From Thermofilaceae archaeon (lineage in GTDB: Archaea; Thermoproteota; Thermoprotei; Thermofilales; Thermofilaceae): 9,238 nt of DNA. How positions within the stretch are numbered: the first letter of the stretch is position 1; each line of letters opens with the position of its first letter. Location: NCBI GenBank assembly GCA_027027675.1, contig JALVKT010000140.1, positions 1 through 9,238 of the forward strand. Direction: 5' to 3'. The position numbers and the translations under genes are program-made. Below the pieces are notes generated by a model. It did no database searches, was not told the DNA's origin, and was given only the letters and a program-made list of their open reading frames with translations. Shown one piece after another: positions 1 through 5,369 of the stretch.

Positions 1-613
1 CCTCTATCTGCCTGTACGTGTCCTCTATGAAGTTCCCCACGTCGAGTATCGCGCCGGCCCAGGGAGAGTCGAGGGCGTCGAGGATCCTGAGCACGCCCTC
101 CGCGTCCCGGGTGAGCCCCCAGTGGTTTTCAAGTCCGAGCACCACGCCGTACTCCTCCGCCAGTGGGAGGAGGCTCCTCAGCGACTCTATGGCCCAGGTG
201 AACGCGTCGTCCATCGTGTAGCCGGGGAGCGGCGGCTCAAGCCCCCTCCTCTCCATGAGCTCGTCGAAGCTCTTCACGGTGCCCCACCTGCCGGAGTTTA
301 CACGTATGGCCTTCGCGCCGAGCCTGTGGGCGGCCTCCAGCCACCTTGCAACCTTTTCGACCTCGCGCCTCCTCTCCTCCTCTGAGGGCTTGACGAAGTT
401 GTTGTGGACCGCGACGGCGTATATGTCGAGGCCCCTGTCGAAGGCTTCCCGCTTGATCCTTGAGAGGTACCCGGGGTCTAGGCTTTCAACGTGCTCCTCC
501 AGCACCTCCACCCCTTCGAAGCCGTGCCTGTAGGCGGCTTCCAGGTAGTCGGGGAGGGGCTTCTTGGGCCCCCGGAAGTGCCAGAAAGAGTAGGTGGAGG
601 TTCCAAGTCTCAA
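1..613 (-). CDS. Sugar phosphate isomerase/epimerase-like TIM-barrel protein, C-terminus beyond left edge
   Basis: The reverse strand encodes 204 codons of a xylose-isomerase-like TIM barrel (AP-endonuclease family 2 fold, PF01261). It opens with a beta-strand (RLGTSTYSFW, residues 2-11). Then come the family-like FEGVEVLEEH (32-41), a VAVHNNF strand (67-73), AKAIRVNSG (100-108), VVLGLENHWGLT (157-168) and AILDVGNF (188-195). E162 and D191 sit where this family places divalent-metal ligands; the remaining ligands would lie past the window edge, since members run about 270-290 residues. The start is TTG at 613: the only upstream in-frame codons before a TAG stop (631-629) are not starts, and GGAGGAG lies 7 nt ahead. 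The substrate cannot be told from this part; sugar epimerase or isomerase activity is inferred from the fold. The gene runs opposite to the amino-sugar operon, so a functional link is unproven. Confidence 0.85.
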   Translation of the reverse strand, partial: MRLGTSTYSFWHFRGPKKPLPDYLEAAYRHGFEGVEVLEEHVESLDPGYLSRIKREAFDRGLDIYAVAVHNNFVKPSEEERRREVEKVARWLEAAHRLGAKAIRVNSGRWGTVKSFDELMERRGLEPPLPGYTMDDAFTWAIESLRSLLPLAEEYGVVLGLENHWGLTRDAEGVLRILDALDSPWAGAILDVGNFIEDTYRQIE

Positions 614-625
614 GTCTTCTCCTCC
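614..625 (-). promoter_or_regulatory. Shine-Dalgarno of the TIM-barrel gene
   Basis: On the minus strand GGAGGAG begins at 625, with 7 nt between GGAGG and the TTG at 613. It decides the TTG start, because an in-frame stop lies just upstream (631-629). Confidence 0.7.
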
Positions 626-646
626 ACGCTAACCCCTCGCCCCTCA

Positions 647-660
647 GATATAAGTTTTAG
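647..660 (-). promoter_or_regulatory. TATA/BRE promoter of the TIM-barrel gene
   Basis: Reading the minus strand, CTAAAAC (BRE-like, A-rich) is followed directly by TTATAT. The box centre is near 651, so transcription would begin near 625, giving a leader of about a dozen nucleotides that starts at the Shine-Dalgarno. A second weaker box (TTAAAT, about 670-675) lies further upstream. Confidence 0.55.
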
Positions 661-759
661 CGGGCAAGGATTTAAGCAGCCATCTACCGGTCAATTCTCC
701 TTGTGCTATTAAACCTGTCGAAGCCCTTATCGAACGAATACGCCATGAAAACACTTGCC

Positions 760-993
760 TCAACGTGCCTCAAGCAATTCACCCTTTACAGGCTTCCAAT
801 CGGAAAGATCGGCTTTCAAGTCAACCTCTACGTAGTCAAAAAATTCTGTGAGATCGGGGAGCTTTAAAGGCTCAATTATAATTCTTTCTCCCTCCACCCT
901 GAGTATAACTCTACCATTGCCGGCATATTTTCTCCTCCAATTTTTTGGAAGCACCACTCTTCCCTGCTTATCCACCCTCCTAACTGTCTCCAT
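760..993 (-). CDS. AbrB/MazE/SpoVT-type (VapB-like) DNA-binding protein, orphan
   Basis: This is a 77-residue protein. An N-terminal swapped-hairpin AbrB domain is visible in ETVRRVDKQGRVVLPKNWR (2-20), followed by VILRVEGERIIIEP (about 29-42). A short acidic tail (LTEFFDYVEVDLKADLSDW) resembles crenarchaeal VapB antitoxin tails. The ATG at 993 is preferred over a GTG at 1035, because a TTATTTAA box at 1020-1027 would place the transcript start only a few bases before the ATG. VapB antitoxins normally precede a PIN-domain VapC gene, but only about 146 non-coding bases follow here, so no toxin is present. It diverges from the MurNAc operon with promoters back to back and could regulate it; that is inference. 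Its AT-rich codons (AAA, AAT, TTT) contrast with the very GC-rich neighbours, which may mean later arrival. Confidence 0.8.
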   Translation of the reverse strand: METVRRVDKQGRVVLPKNWRRKYAGNGRVILRVEGERIIIEPLKLPDLTEFFDYVEVDLKADLSDWKPVKGELLEAR

Positions 994-1019
994 TTTCGTG
1001 ATGCACGCAACAGGGCGCG

Positions 1020-1027
1020 TTAAATAA
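1020..1027 (-). promoter_or_regulatory. TATA box of the AbrB-like gene
   Basis: The minus strand reads TTATTTAA. The centre is about 30 bases ahead of the ATG at 993, so the message would be leaderless or nearly so. This agrees with the absence of any Shine-Dalgarno before that ATG. Confidence 0.5.
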
Positions 1028-1038
1028 CTGCTCACACG

Positions 1039-1044
1039 TTATAG
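1039..1044 (+). promoter_or_regulatory. Candidate TATA box of the kinase-murQ-namZ-lysA operon
   Basis: TTATAG lies with its centre about 27 bases ahead of the ATG at 1070, matching a leaderless first gene; no Shine-Dalgarno precedes that ATG. The upstream BRE is weak. The box is only about 12 bp from the TATA box of the divergent AbrB-like gene. Confidence 0.4.
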
Positions 1045-1060
1045 GTACCGCCAAATACCT
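1043..1060. promoter_or_regulatory. Small inverted repeat between TATA box and start, possible operator
   Basis: AGGTA (1043-1047) is mirrored by TACCT (1056-1060) across 8 bases. The repeat lies between the TATA box and the inferred transcript start of the kinase operon, where a bound protein would block polymerase. The arms are only 5 bp, so chance is quite possible. Confidence 0.25.
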
Positions 1061-1069
1061 CTAACGGGC

Positions 1070-2005
1070 ATGAACCATGTGCGAAGCCTCATAGCCGCCG
1101 TTGACGGGGGCGGAAGCGGCAGCCGCCTCATAGCCGTCGACGAGGAGCTCAGAGTGGTGGCCTACGCCCGGGGGCCACCCCTAAACTATGCCGCCACCGG
1201 CCCCGAGAGGTTCGAGGAGGCCCTCCGAGCCCTACGGGCAAGCCTACCCGCCAGCCCCAAGGTGCTCGCCGCCTCCCTGGCAGGCGTCTCAGCCTACAGG
1301 GCCGAGGCCGGCGAGGCGCTGCGAAGGGTATTCCGGCCGCGCCGCCTAATCCTCATGACAGACATGGAGGCCTCGCTCCACGCCGCCACCTGCGGGGGAG
1401 ACGGTGTCATAGTCTCAGCCGGCACGGGGAGCTTCGCCTACGGCAGGCGCGGCGGCGTGGAGGCGAGGGCGGGGGGCTGGGGCTACCTCTTCGGAGACGA
1501 GGGGAGCGCGTACTGGCTGGGCAGGGAGGCTGTCAGGGCCGCCCTCGCGGCCATGGAGGAGGGCCGCGTCACGGGGCTCTCGAGGATGGTCTCGGAGGCC
1601 CTCGGCTGCAGGGGCCTGGAGGGCTGCATCAGGGCCGCCTACGCCGCCGGCAGGGAGGGGGTTGCGGGCCTGGCGCCCCGCATCTGCGGCCTCGCGGCTG
1701 GCGGCGGGGAGGCGTACGTCTTGCTGCTGAGGGGCGCCGGCCTGCTTGCGGGGCTTGCGCTGCGCGTGTACAGGCGCCTTGGCTTCTCCTCGGGGCTTGT
1801 CTACGGGACTGGGGGCGTGCTTCTCGGCTGCGGGCTGTACGCGCGCCTCCTCTCGGCGGAGCTGGGGCGTAGCGGCGTGTCGCTGAGGCTGTCCCGGGCC
1901 GGGCCGCTGGAGGGGGCTCTCGCCGCTGCCCTGGGGGAGGCCGGGCTGGGCGGCTGCGTGGAGGCGGGAAACGTTATAAGAAGCGCGGGGGCTTTGGAGG
2001 GTTGA
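1070..2005 (+). CDS. BadF/BcrA-type N-acetylhexosamine kinase (GlcNAc/MurNAc kinase family)
   Basis: This 311-residue ASKHA-fold kinase belongs to the N-acetylglucosamine kinase group of the BadF/BadG/BcrA/BcrD family (PF01869). Visible motifs are phosphate-1 DGGGSGSR (12-19), SLAGVSA (69-75), TDMEASLHAA (97-106), phosphate-2 SAGTGSFAYG (116-125), the family hallmark GGWGYLFGDEGSAYWLG (135-151) and the nucleotide motif YGTGGVLLG (245-253). D98 aligns with the catalytic aspartate of human NAGK (TDAAGS context). Length is normal for the family. The reaction would be ATP-dependent 6-phosphorylation of an amino sugar in the cytoplasm. Because murQ follows after 5 bp, MurNAc, or both MurNAc and GlcNAc as in clostridial MurK, is the likely substrate; that is context inference. 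The ATG at 1070 fits a leaderless transcript. GlcNAc or glucosamine kinase remain alternatives. Confidence 0.88.
   Translation: MNHVRSLIAAVDGGGSGSRLIAVDEELRVVAYARGPPLNYAATGPERFEEALRALRASLPASPKVLAASLAGVSAYRAEAGEALRRVFRPRRLILMTDMEASLHAATCGGDGVIVSAGTGSFAYGRRGGVEARAGGWGYLFGDEGSAYWLGREAVRAALAAMEEGRVTGLSRMVSEALGCRGLEGCIRAAYAAGREGVAGLAPRICGLAAGGGEAYVLLLRGAGLLAGLALRVYRRLGFSSGLVYGTGGVLLGCGLYARLLSAELGRSGVSLRLSRAGPLEGALAAALGEAGLGGCVEAGNVIRSAGALEG
1996..2000 (+). promoter_or_regulatory. Shine-Dalgarno deciding the murQ start
   Basis: GGAGG lies 10 nt before GTG 2011 but only 1 nt before the alternative TTG 2002, so GTG 2011 is the better start. The site is inside the 3' end of the kinase gene. Confidence 0.6.
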
Positions 2006-2010
2006 TAGCC

Positions 2011-2976
2011 GTGTCGGGGGAGGAGCGCAGGATTTTCGAGGAGTTGTCGAGGCTTGACACGGAGCAGAGGAACCCTAGGAGTGAGAGGCTGAGCGAGCTT
2101 TCGACGGAGGAGATTCTCAGGGTTATAAACGAGGAGGACAAGAAGGTCGCGTACGCTGTGGAGGCCGTGATACCCGAGGTTGCCAGGCTAGTCGACACCA
2201 TTGTGGAGGCTCTCGAGAAGGGGGGCAAGTGGTTCTACGTGGGCGCGGGGACGAGTGGGAGGCTCGCAGTTATAGACGTTGCCGAGCTTCTCCCAACCTA
2301 CGACGTGGGGCCTGAGATGGTGGAGGCGCTCATAGCCGGGGGGCCGGGCGCCATGGTCCGCGCGATAGAGGGCGCCGAGGACGACGAGGAGATGGCTGTG
2401 CGCGAGCTCAAGGGGAAGAGGCTGCGCAGCGGCGACGTCGTTGTTGGCATAAGCGCGAGCGGGAGGACGCCCTACGTTGTCGCCGCGCTCCGCTACGCGA
2501 GGGAGGTGGGGGCGAAGACGGCCTGCATAACCAGCGTGGAGGGCTCCCCGGTGACGAGGTACGCGGACATCAAGATCGTCTTGAGGACTGGCCCCGAAGT
2601 CGTCACCGGCTCGACGAGGATGAAGGCGGCCACGGCGCAGAAGATGACGCTCACCATGCTGAGCACGGCTGTCATGGTGAGGCTGGGCCGCGTCCACGGG
2701 AACCTCATGGTGAGCCTCCAGCCGGTCAGCTCGAAGCTGAGGGAGAGGGCGAAGAGGATACTGATGGTCGAGACGGGGGTGAGCTACGAGCAGGCATCGA
2801 AGATACTCGAGAAGGCGGGCTACGACGTCGTAGCCGCCATCGTGATGGCCCAGGCGGGCATAGGCTACCGCGACGCCCTCCGGGTCCTCGAGGAGGCCGG
2901 GGGCATACCGACGCGCGCCATAGAGCTGGCGAAGAGGCTGAAGGCCTCCGGGGAGATAAAGGGTGTCGAGTACTAG
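2011..2976 (+). CDS. murQ: N-acetylmuramic acid 6-phosphate etherase MurQ
   Basis: MurQ cleaves the D-lactyl ether of MurNAc-6-phosphate to GlcNAc-6-phosphate and D-lactate. The 321-residue protein follows the bacterial family nearly end to end. The SIS domain carries YVGAGTSGRLAVID (76-89), AELLPTY (91-97), AIEGAED (118-124), GISASGRTPYV (147-157), EVVTGSTRMKAATAQK (196-211) and GNLMV (230-234). A C-terminal helical domain (about 250-315) also resembles E. coli MurQ. E92 and E123 correspond to the catalytic Glu83 and Glu114 of E. coli MurQ. A longer form from TTG 2002 is less likely given the Shine-Dalgarno spacing. The gene overlaps the next by 14 nt. An etherase for a bacterial cell-wall sugar is odd in an archaeon and points to uptake of bacterial murein sugars, probably with gene transfer from bacteria. 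Confidence 0.93.
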   Translation: MSGEERRIFEELSRLDTEQRNPRSERLSELSTEEILRVINEEDKKVAYAVEAVIPEVARLVDTIVEALEKGGKWFYVGAGTSGRLAVIDVAELLPTYDVGPEMVEALIAGGPGAMVRAIEGAEDDEEMAVRELKGKRLRSGDVVVGISASGRTPYVVAALRYAREVGAKTACITSVEGSPVTRYADIKIVLRTGPEVVTGSTRMKAATAQKMTLTMLSTAVMVRLGRVHGNLMVSLQPVSSKLRERAKRILMVETGVSYEQASKILEKAGYDVVAAIVMAQAGIGYRDALRVLEEAGGIPTRAIELAKRLKASGEIKGVEY

Positions 2977-4102
2977 GGCGGGGGCCGACCTCTATCAACG
3001 CGTCTCGCGGGAGGTCTCGGGGGCCCGCGTGGGCCTCGCCGTAAACCACACCTCCTTCGACTCGGAGATGCGGCACCTCTCCTGGCTCGCGGCACGGGAC
3101 GCCTCCTCCCTAGTGATATTCACGCCGGAGCACGGGCTCTACGGCTCCGCGCAGGCCGGCGAGCAGGTGGAGGGGGGACGCGACCCCTGGACGGGGGCCG
3201 AGGTGTACAGCCTCTACGGCGAGTCCAGGGAGCCGCCCCTCGACGTAGTGGCCGGCCTTGACCTCCTAATATACTCGATACAGGACCTGGGGCTGCGCTG
3301 GTACACCTACGCGGCCACGCTCAGGAAGCTCGTCGAGGCCTCGGCGAAGACGGGCACGCCCCTCATAGTCCTAGACACGCCGGCGCCCCTCACGGGCCGC
3401 GTCGAGGGCCCCGTGCTCAGGGAGGGCCTTGAAAGCTTCGTGGGGCCCGCGCCTATCCCCGCCCGCTACGGCCTCACGCCGGGCGAGCTGGCCCTCTACT
3501 ATAGCCGCGTGCTCGGCCTGGGGGGCGAGGTCAGGGTGGAGAGGATGGAGGGCTGGCGCAGGGACATGTGGTTCGACGAGACCGGGAGGCCCTGGATACC
3601 GCCCAGCCCCGCGGTTCCGAGCCTCGAGGCAGCCATCGCCTACGCTGGCACGTGTCTCTTCGAGGCCACAAACCTCTCCGAGGGCAGGGGGACCTACTCG
3701 CCCTTCCTGCAGGTGGGGGCTCCCTGGCTGGACGGCCGATGCCTCGCTGAGGCGCTGAGGGGCAGGATTGAGGGGGCCGTGCTCAGGCCGGTCCGCTTCA
3801 AGCCGCTCTGGGGGAAGCACAGGGGCGTCGAGGTTTCAGGCGTATACATACATGTTACTGACAGGGACGCCTACAGGCCCTTCGAGGCCGCGGTTCGACT
3901 GCTCCACGCCGTCTGGACGCTGAGCGACGAGGCCGAGTGGCTGGAGTCTAGGGGTAGGCCGAGGATAGACCTCCTAGCAGGCACGGAGAAGGTGAGGATG
4001 GCCGTGGAGGGCCGGGAGCCGCTCGAGGAGGCGCTTGAGGAGTGGCGGAGGGAGGCTGCGGAGTGGGCCCTCAAGGCGGGGGAGGTGATTCTCTACGGGT
4101 AG
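2963..4102 (+). CDS. namZ: Exo-beta-N-acetylmuramidase NamZ (DUF1343/GH171), cytoplasmic form
   Basis: The family (PF07075; B. subtilis YbbC/NamZ) releases MurNAc from the non-reducing end of peptidoglycan glycans. The 379 residues carry the family motifs in order: VGLAVNHTS (23-31), TPEHGLYGSAQAGEQV (54-69), SLYG (83-86), YSIQDLGLRWYTYAATL (104-120), VLDTPAPLTGRVEGP (136-150), PARYGLTPGELA (166-177), IPPSPAVPS (212-220), FEATNLSEGRGTYSPF (233-248) and VGAPW (251-255). The end, VILYG, resembles the natural C-terminus of the family. There is no signal peptide, unlike secreted bacterial members, so it should act on imported fragments. Small motif changes are visible: usual LDRPNP is LDTPAP and FEGTN is FEATN. 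The GTG start at 2963 has a GGGGAG site about 7 nt upstream and overlaps murQ. In B. subtilis this family also shares an operon with murQ. Confidence 0.9.
   Translation: MSSTRAGADLYQRVSREVSGARVGLAVNHTSFDSEMRHLSWLAARDASSLVIFTPEHGLYGSAQAGEQVEGGRDPWTGAEVYSLYGESREPPLDVVAGLDLLIYSIQDLGLRWYTYAATLRKLVEASAKTGTPLIVLDTPAPLTGRVEGPVLREGLESFVGPAPIPARYGLTPGELALYYSRVLGLGGEVRVERMEGWRRDMWFDETGRPWIPPSPAVPSLEAAIAYAGTCLFEATNLSEGRGTYSPFLQVGAPWLDGRCLAEALRGRIEGAVLRPVRFKPLWGKHRGVEVSGVYIHVTDRDAYRPFEAAVRLLHAVWTLSDEAEWLESRGRPRIDLLAGTEKVRMAVEGREPLEEALEEWRREAAEWALKAGEVILYG
4081..4089 (+). promoter_or_regulatory. Near-perfect Shine-Dalgarno pointing to an ACG start
   Basis: GGAGGTGAT matches the archaeal 16S 3' end over nine bases and sits inside the last codons of namZ. 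GGAGG is 9 nt from ACG 4095, the only codon at proper spacing in the LysA frame. The same core at 8436-8443 serves the second permease gene with 8-nt spacing. Confidence 0.65.
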
Positions 4103-5285
4103 CCTAGACGCCCAGGCGCTCGCCGAGCTCGCACGCAGCTACGGCACGCCACTCTACGTCTACGACTACGGGGCCGTGGAGGAGAGGCTCAGGCTGGTCG
4201 AGGAGGCGCTCAGGGGCGTCGACCACGTGGTGGCCTTCGCGGAGAAGGCGGCGCCCATAGTTGACCTGGTGTCCTTCATCCACGGCCGCGGCGCCTGGGT
4301 AGAGGCGGTCTCCGGCGGCGAGGTGCAGGTCGCCCTCGCAGCGGGCGTGCCGCCAAGCCACGTGTTCTTCGACGGCGTCTCCAAGTCGCCCTGGGAGATA
4401 AGGCTCGCCGTGGAGCAGCACCTCTACAGCGTACATGCGGAGAGCATAGAGGAGATATTCGACATAGACGAGGCCGCGGGCCAGGCGGGGACGACGCAGA
4501 GGGTCGGCGTCAGGGTGAACCCGGGCGTAAGCGTTGAGGCGAGGAGGGGCCTGGCCACGTCGACGAGGGATAGCAAGTTCGGCGTCGAGCCGCGGCGACT
4601 AGAGGCGGAGGCGGCCCGGCTCGCCGGGCTGGAGCACGTGAGCATAGAGGGGCTCCACTTCCACCTCGGCTCGGGCCTCAGGGATTCGAGGCCTTACCTC
4701 GACGCCTTGGAGGAGACGCTCCGGCTCGCCGGGGCCCTCGAGGGGGAGGGGATAGATGTGAGGTACATAGATGTGGGCGGCGGCTACGCCCCCGAGCCCG
4801 GGGCGGCGCGGGCCATACTCGAGGCGCTGGCCAGCCGTGTCTCCAGCACCGGCTACAGGCTTGTGGTCGAGCCGGGCAAGCTCCTCGTCGCGGAGGCTGG
4901 CGTACTGCTGACCCGGGTGAACTACGTGAAGGAGCTCTATGGGAGGCGCTGGGCCCTCGTGGACGCGGGCATGAACGACTACATCAGGCCCATGCTGTAC
5001 GGGGTGAGGCCGCGCATAACCTGCGTCACCTGTAGAGGGGGCGTGGAGTTGAGCTATGATGTCGCGGGGCCGGTGTGCGAGTCGACGGACGTCTTTGCGA
5101 GGGGCGTCCGGCTGCCCAGGCTGGAGAGGGGGGACGTGCTGGCGCTGTGGGGGGCCGGGGCCTACGGGTGGGCGATGTCGAGCAACTACAACGTGAGGCC
5201 GAGGCCGGCTGTCGTAAGCGTGTATGGCGGGAGTCGGAGGCTCATAGTCGAGAGGGAGGGGCTCGAAAGATTATTGAAGGGATAA
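4095..5285 (+). CDS. lysA: Diaminopimelate decarboxylase-type PLP enzyme (LysA-like), probable ACG start
   Basis: This is a fold-III PLP decarboxylase (alanine-racemase-like barrel plus beta domain) of the meso-DAP to L-lysine type. From ACG 4095 it has 396 residues. It shows YGTPLYVYD (16-24), the PLP-lysine segment FAEKAAP (K51), VSGGE (72-76), GVSKSPWEI, VRVNPG, HFHLGSG (188-194), DVGGGY (226-231), VEPGK (258-262), DAGMNDYIRP, the DAP-decarboxylase hallmark CESTD (328-332) and GAGAYGWAMSSNYN (353-366). The first ordinary start, GTG 4176, would delete the conserved YGTPLYVYD strand, and no ATG/GTG/TTG lies between it and the in-frame TGA at 4086. An ACG start, a mutated ATG, or a +1 shift out of namZ are the explanations; ACG is preferred for its Shine-Dalgarno. 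Usual EPGR is EPGK and Y-A-x-K-A-N is FAEKAA, so substrate drift is possible. Beside murQ and namZ it may convert murein DAP to lysine. Confidence 0.85.
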   Translation, partial: TGSLDAQALAELARSYGTPLYVYDYGAVEERLRLVEEALRGVDHVVAFAEKAAPIVDLVSFIHGRGAWVEAVSGGEVQVALAAGVPPSHVFFDGVSKSPWEIRLAVEQHLYSVHAESIEEIFDIDEAAGQAGTTQRVGVRVNPGVSVEARRGLATSTRDSKFGVEPRRLEAEAARLAGLEHVSIEGLHFHLGSGLRDSRPYLDALEETLRLAGALEGEGIDVRYIDVGGGYAPEPGAARAILEALASRVSSTGYRLVVEPGKLLVAEAGVLLTRVNYVKELYGRRWALVDAGMNDYIRPMLYGVRPRITCVTCRGGVELSYDVAGPVCESTDVFARGVRLPRLERGDVLALWGAGAYGWAMSSNYNVRPRPAVVSVYGGSRRLIVEREGLERLLKG

Positions 5286-5318
5286 GCGCCGTGCGTGGAG
5301 GGCCTCGTAAAAAACGTC

Positions 5319-5331
5319 TTTTTAAGTTTTT
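5319..5331 (+). terminator. T-run terminator of the murQ operon
   Basis: Two T5 runs (5319-5323 and 5327-5331) lie about 35-45 bases after the stop of the LysA-like gene, matching archaeal oligo-T termination. A weak A-run/T-run complement (AAAAACGTCTTTTT region, from 5309) precedes them. Confidence 0.5.
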
Positions 5332-5332
5332 A

Positions 5333-5348
5333 GATAAGGTTTAAATAT
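5333..5348 (+). promoter_or_regulatory. Strong TATA/BRE promoter of the solute-binding protein gene
   Basis: A purine-rich BRE (AGATAAGG) runs directly into TTTAAATAT. The box centre is about 26 bases before ATG 5370, which predicts a leaderless message starting on that ATG and rules against the adjacent TTG at 5367. Confidence 0.7.
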
Positions 5349-5369
5349 GGATTTTAGGCAAAAATCTTG

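Larger units (their letters stand above)
614..759. other. Intergenic region between the two minus-strand genes
   Basis: This 146-base gap contains the TIM-barrel promoter and Shine-Dalgarno at its left end. It holds no PIN-toxin frame; the only ATG frame just after the AbrB-like stop is 20 codons and unlike VapC. Composition is AT-richer than the flanking right-hand operon. Confidence 0.5.

Noticed and set aside
122..385. Plus-strand open frames in the first 700 bases
   Set aside because: They are shadows of the minus-strand TIM-barrel gene, which has a Shine-Dalgarno, a promoter and family motifs.
682..744. Twenty-codon ATG frame after the AbrB-like gene as a VapC toxin or toxin remnant
   Set aside because: The translation (starting MAYSFDKGF) has no PIN-domain D-T/S-S start and stops after 20 codons.
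994..1035. GTG 1035 as the start of the AbrB-like protein
   Set aside because: The extra 14 residues are outside the AbrB domain and the gene's own TATA box (1020-1027) lies within them.
2002..2010. TTG 2002 as the start of murQ
   Set aside because: It leaves only 1 nt to the GGAGG site, whereas GTG 2011 has normal spacing.
2188..2697. Minus-strand open frame of 169 codons inside murQ
   Set aside because: His/Arg/Pro-rich shadow of a GC-rich gene with clear MurQ motifs on the other strand.
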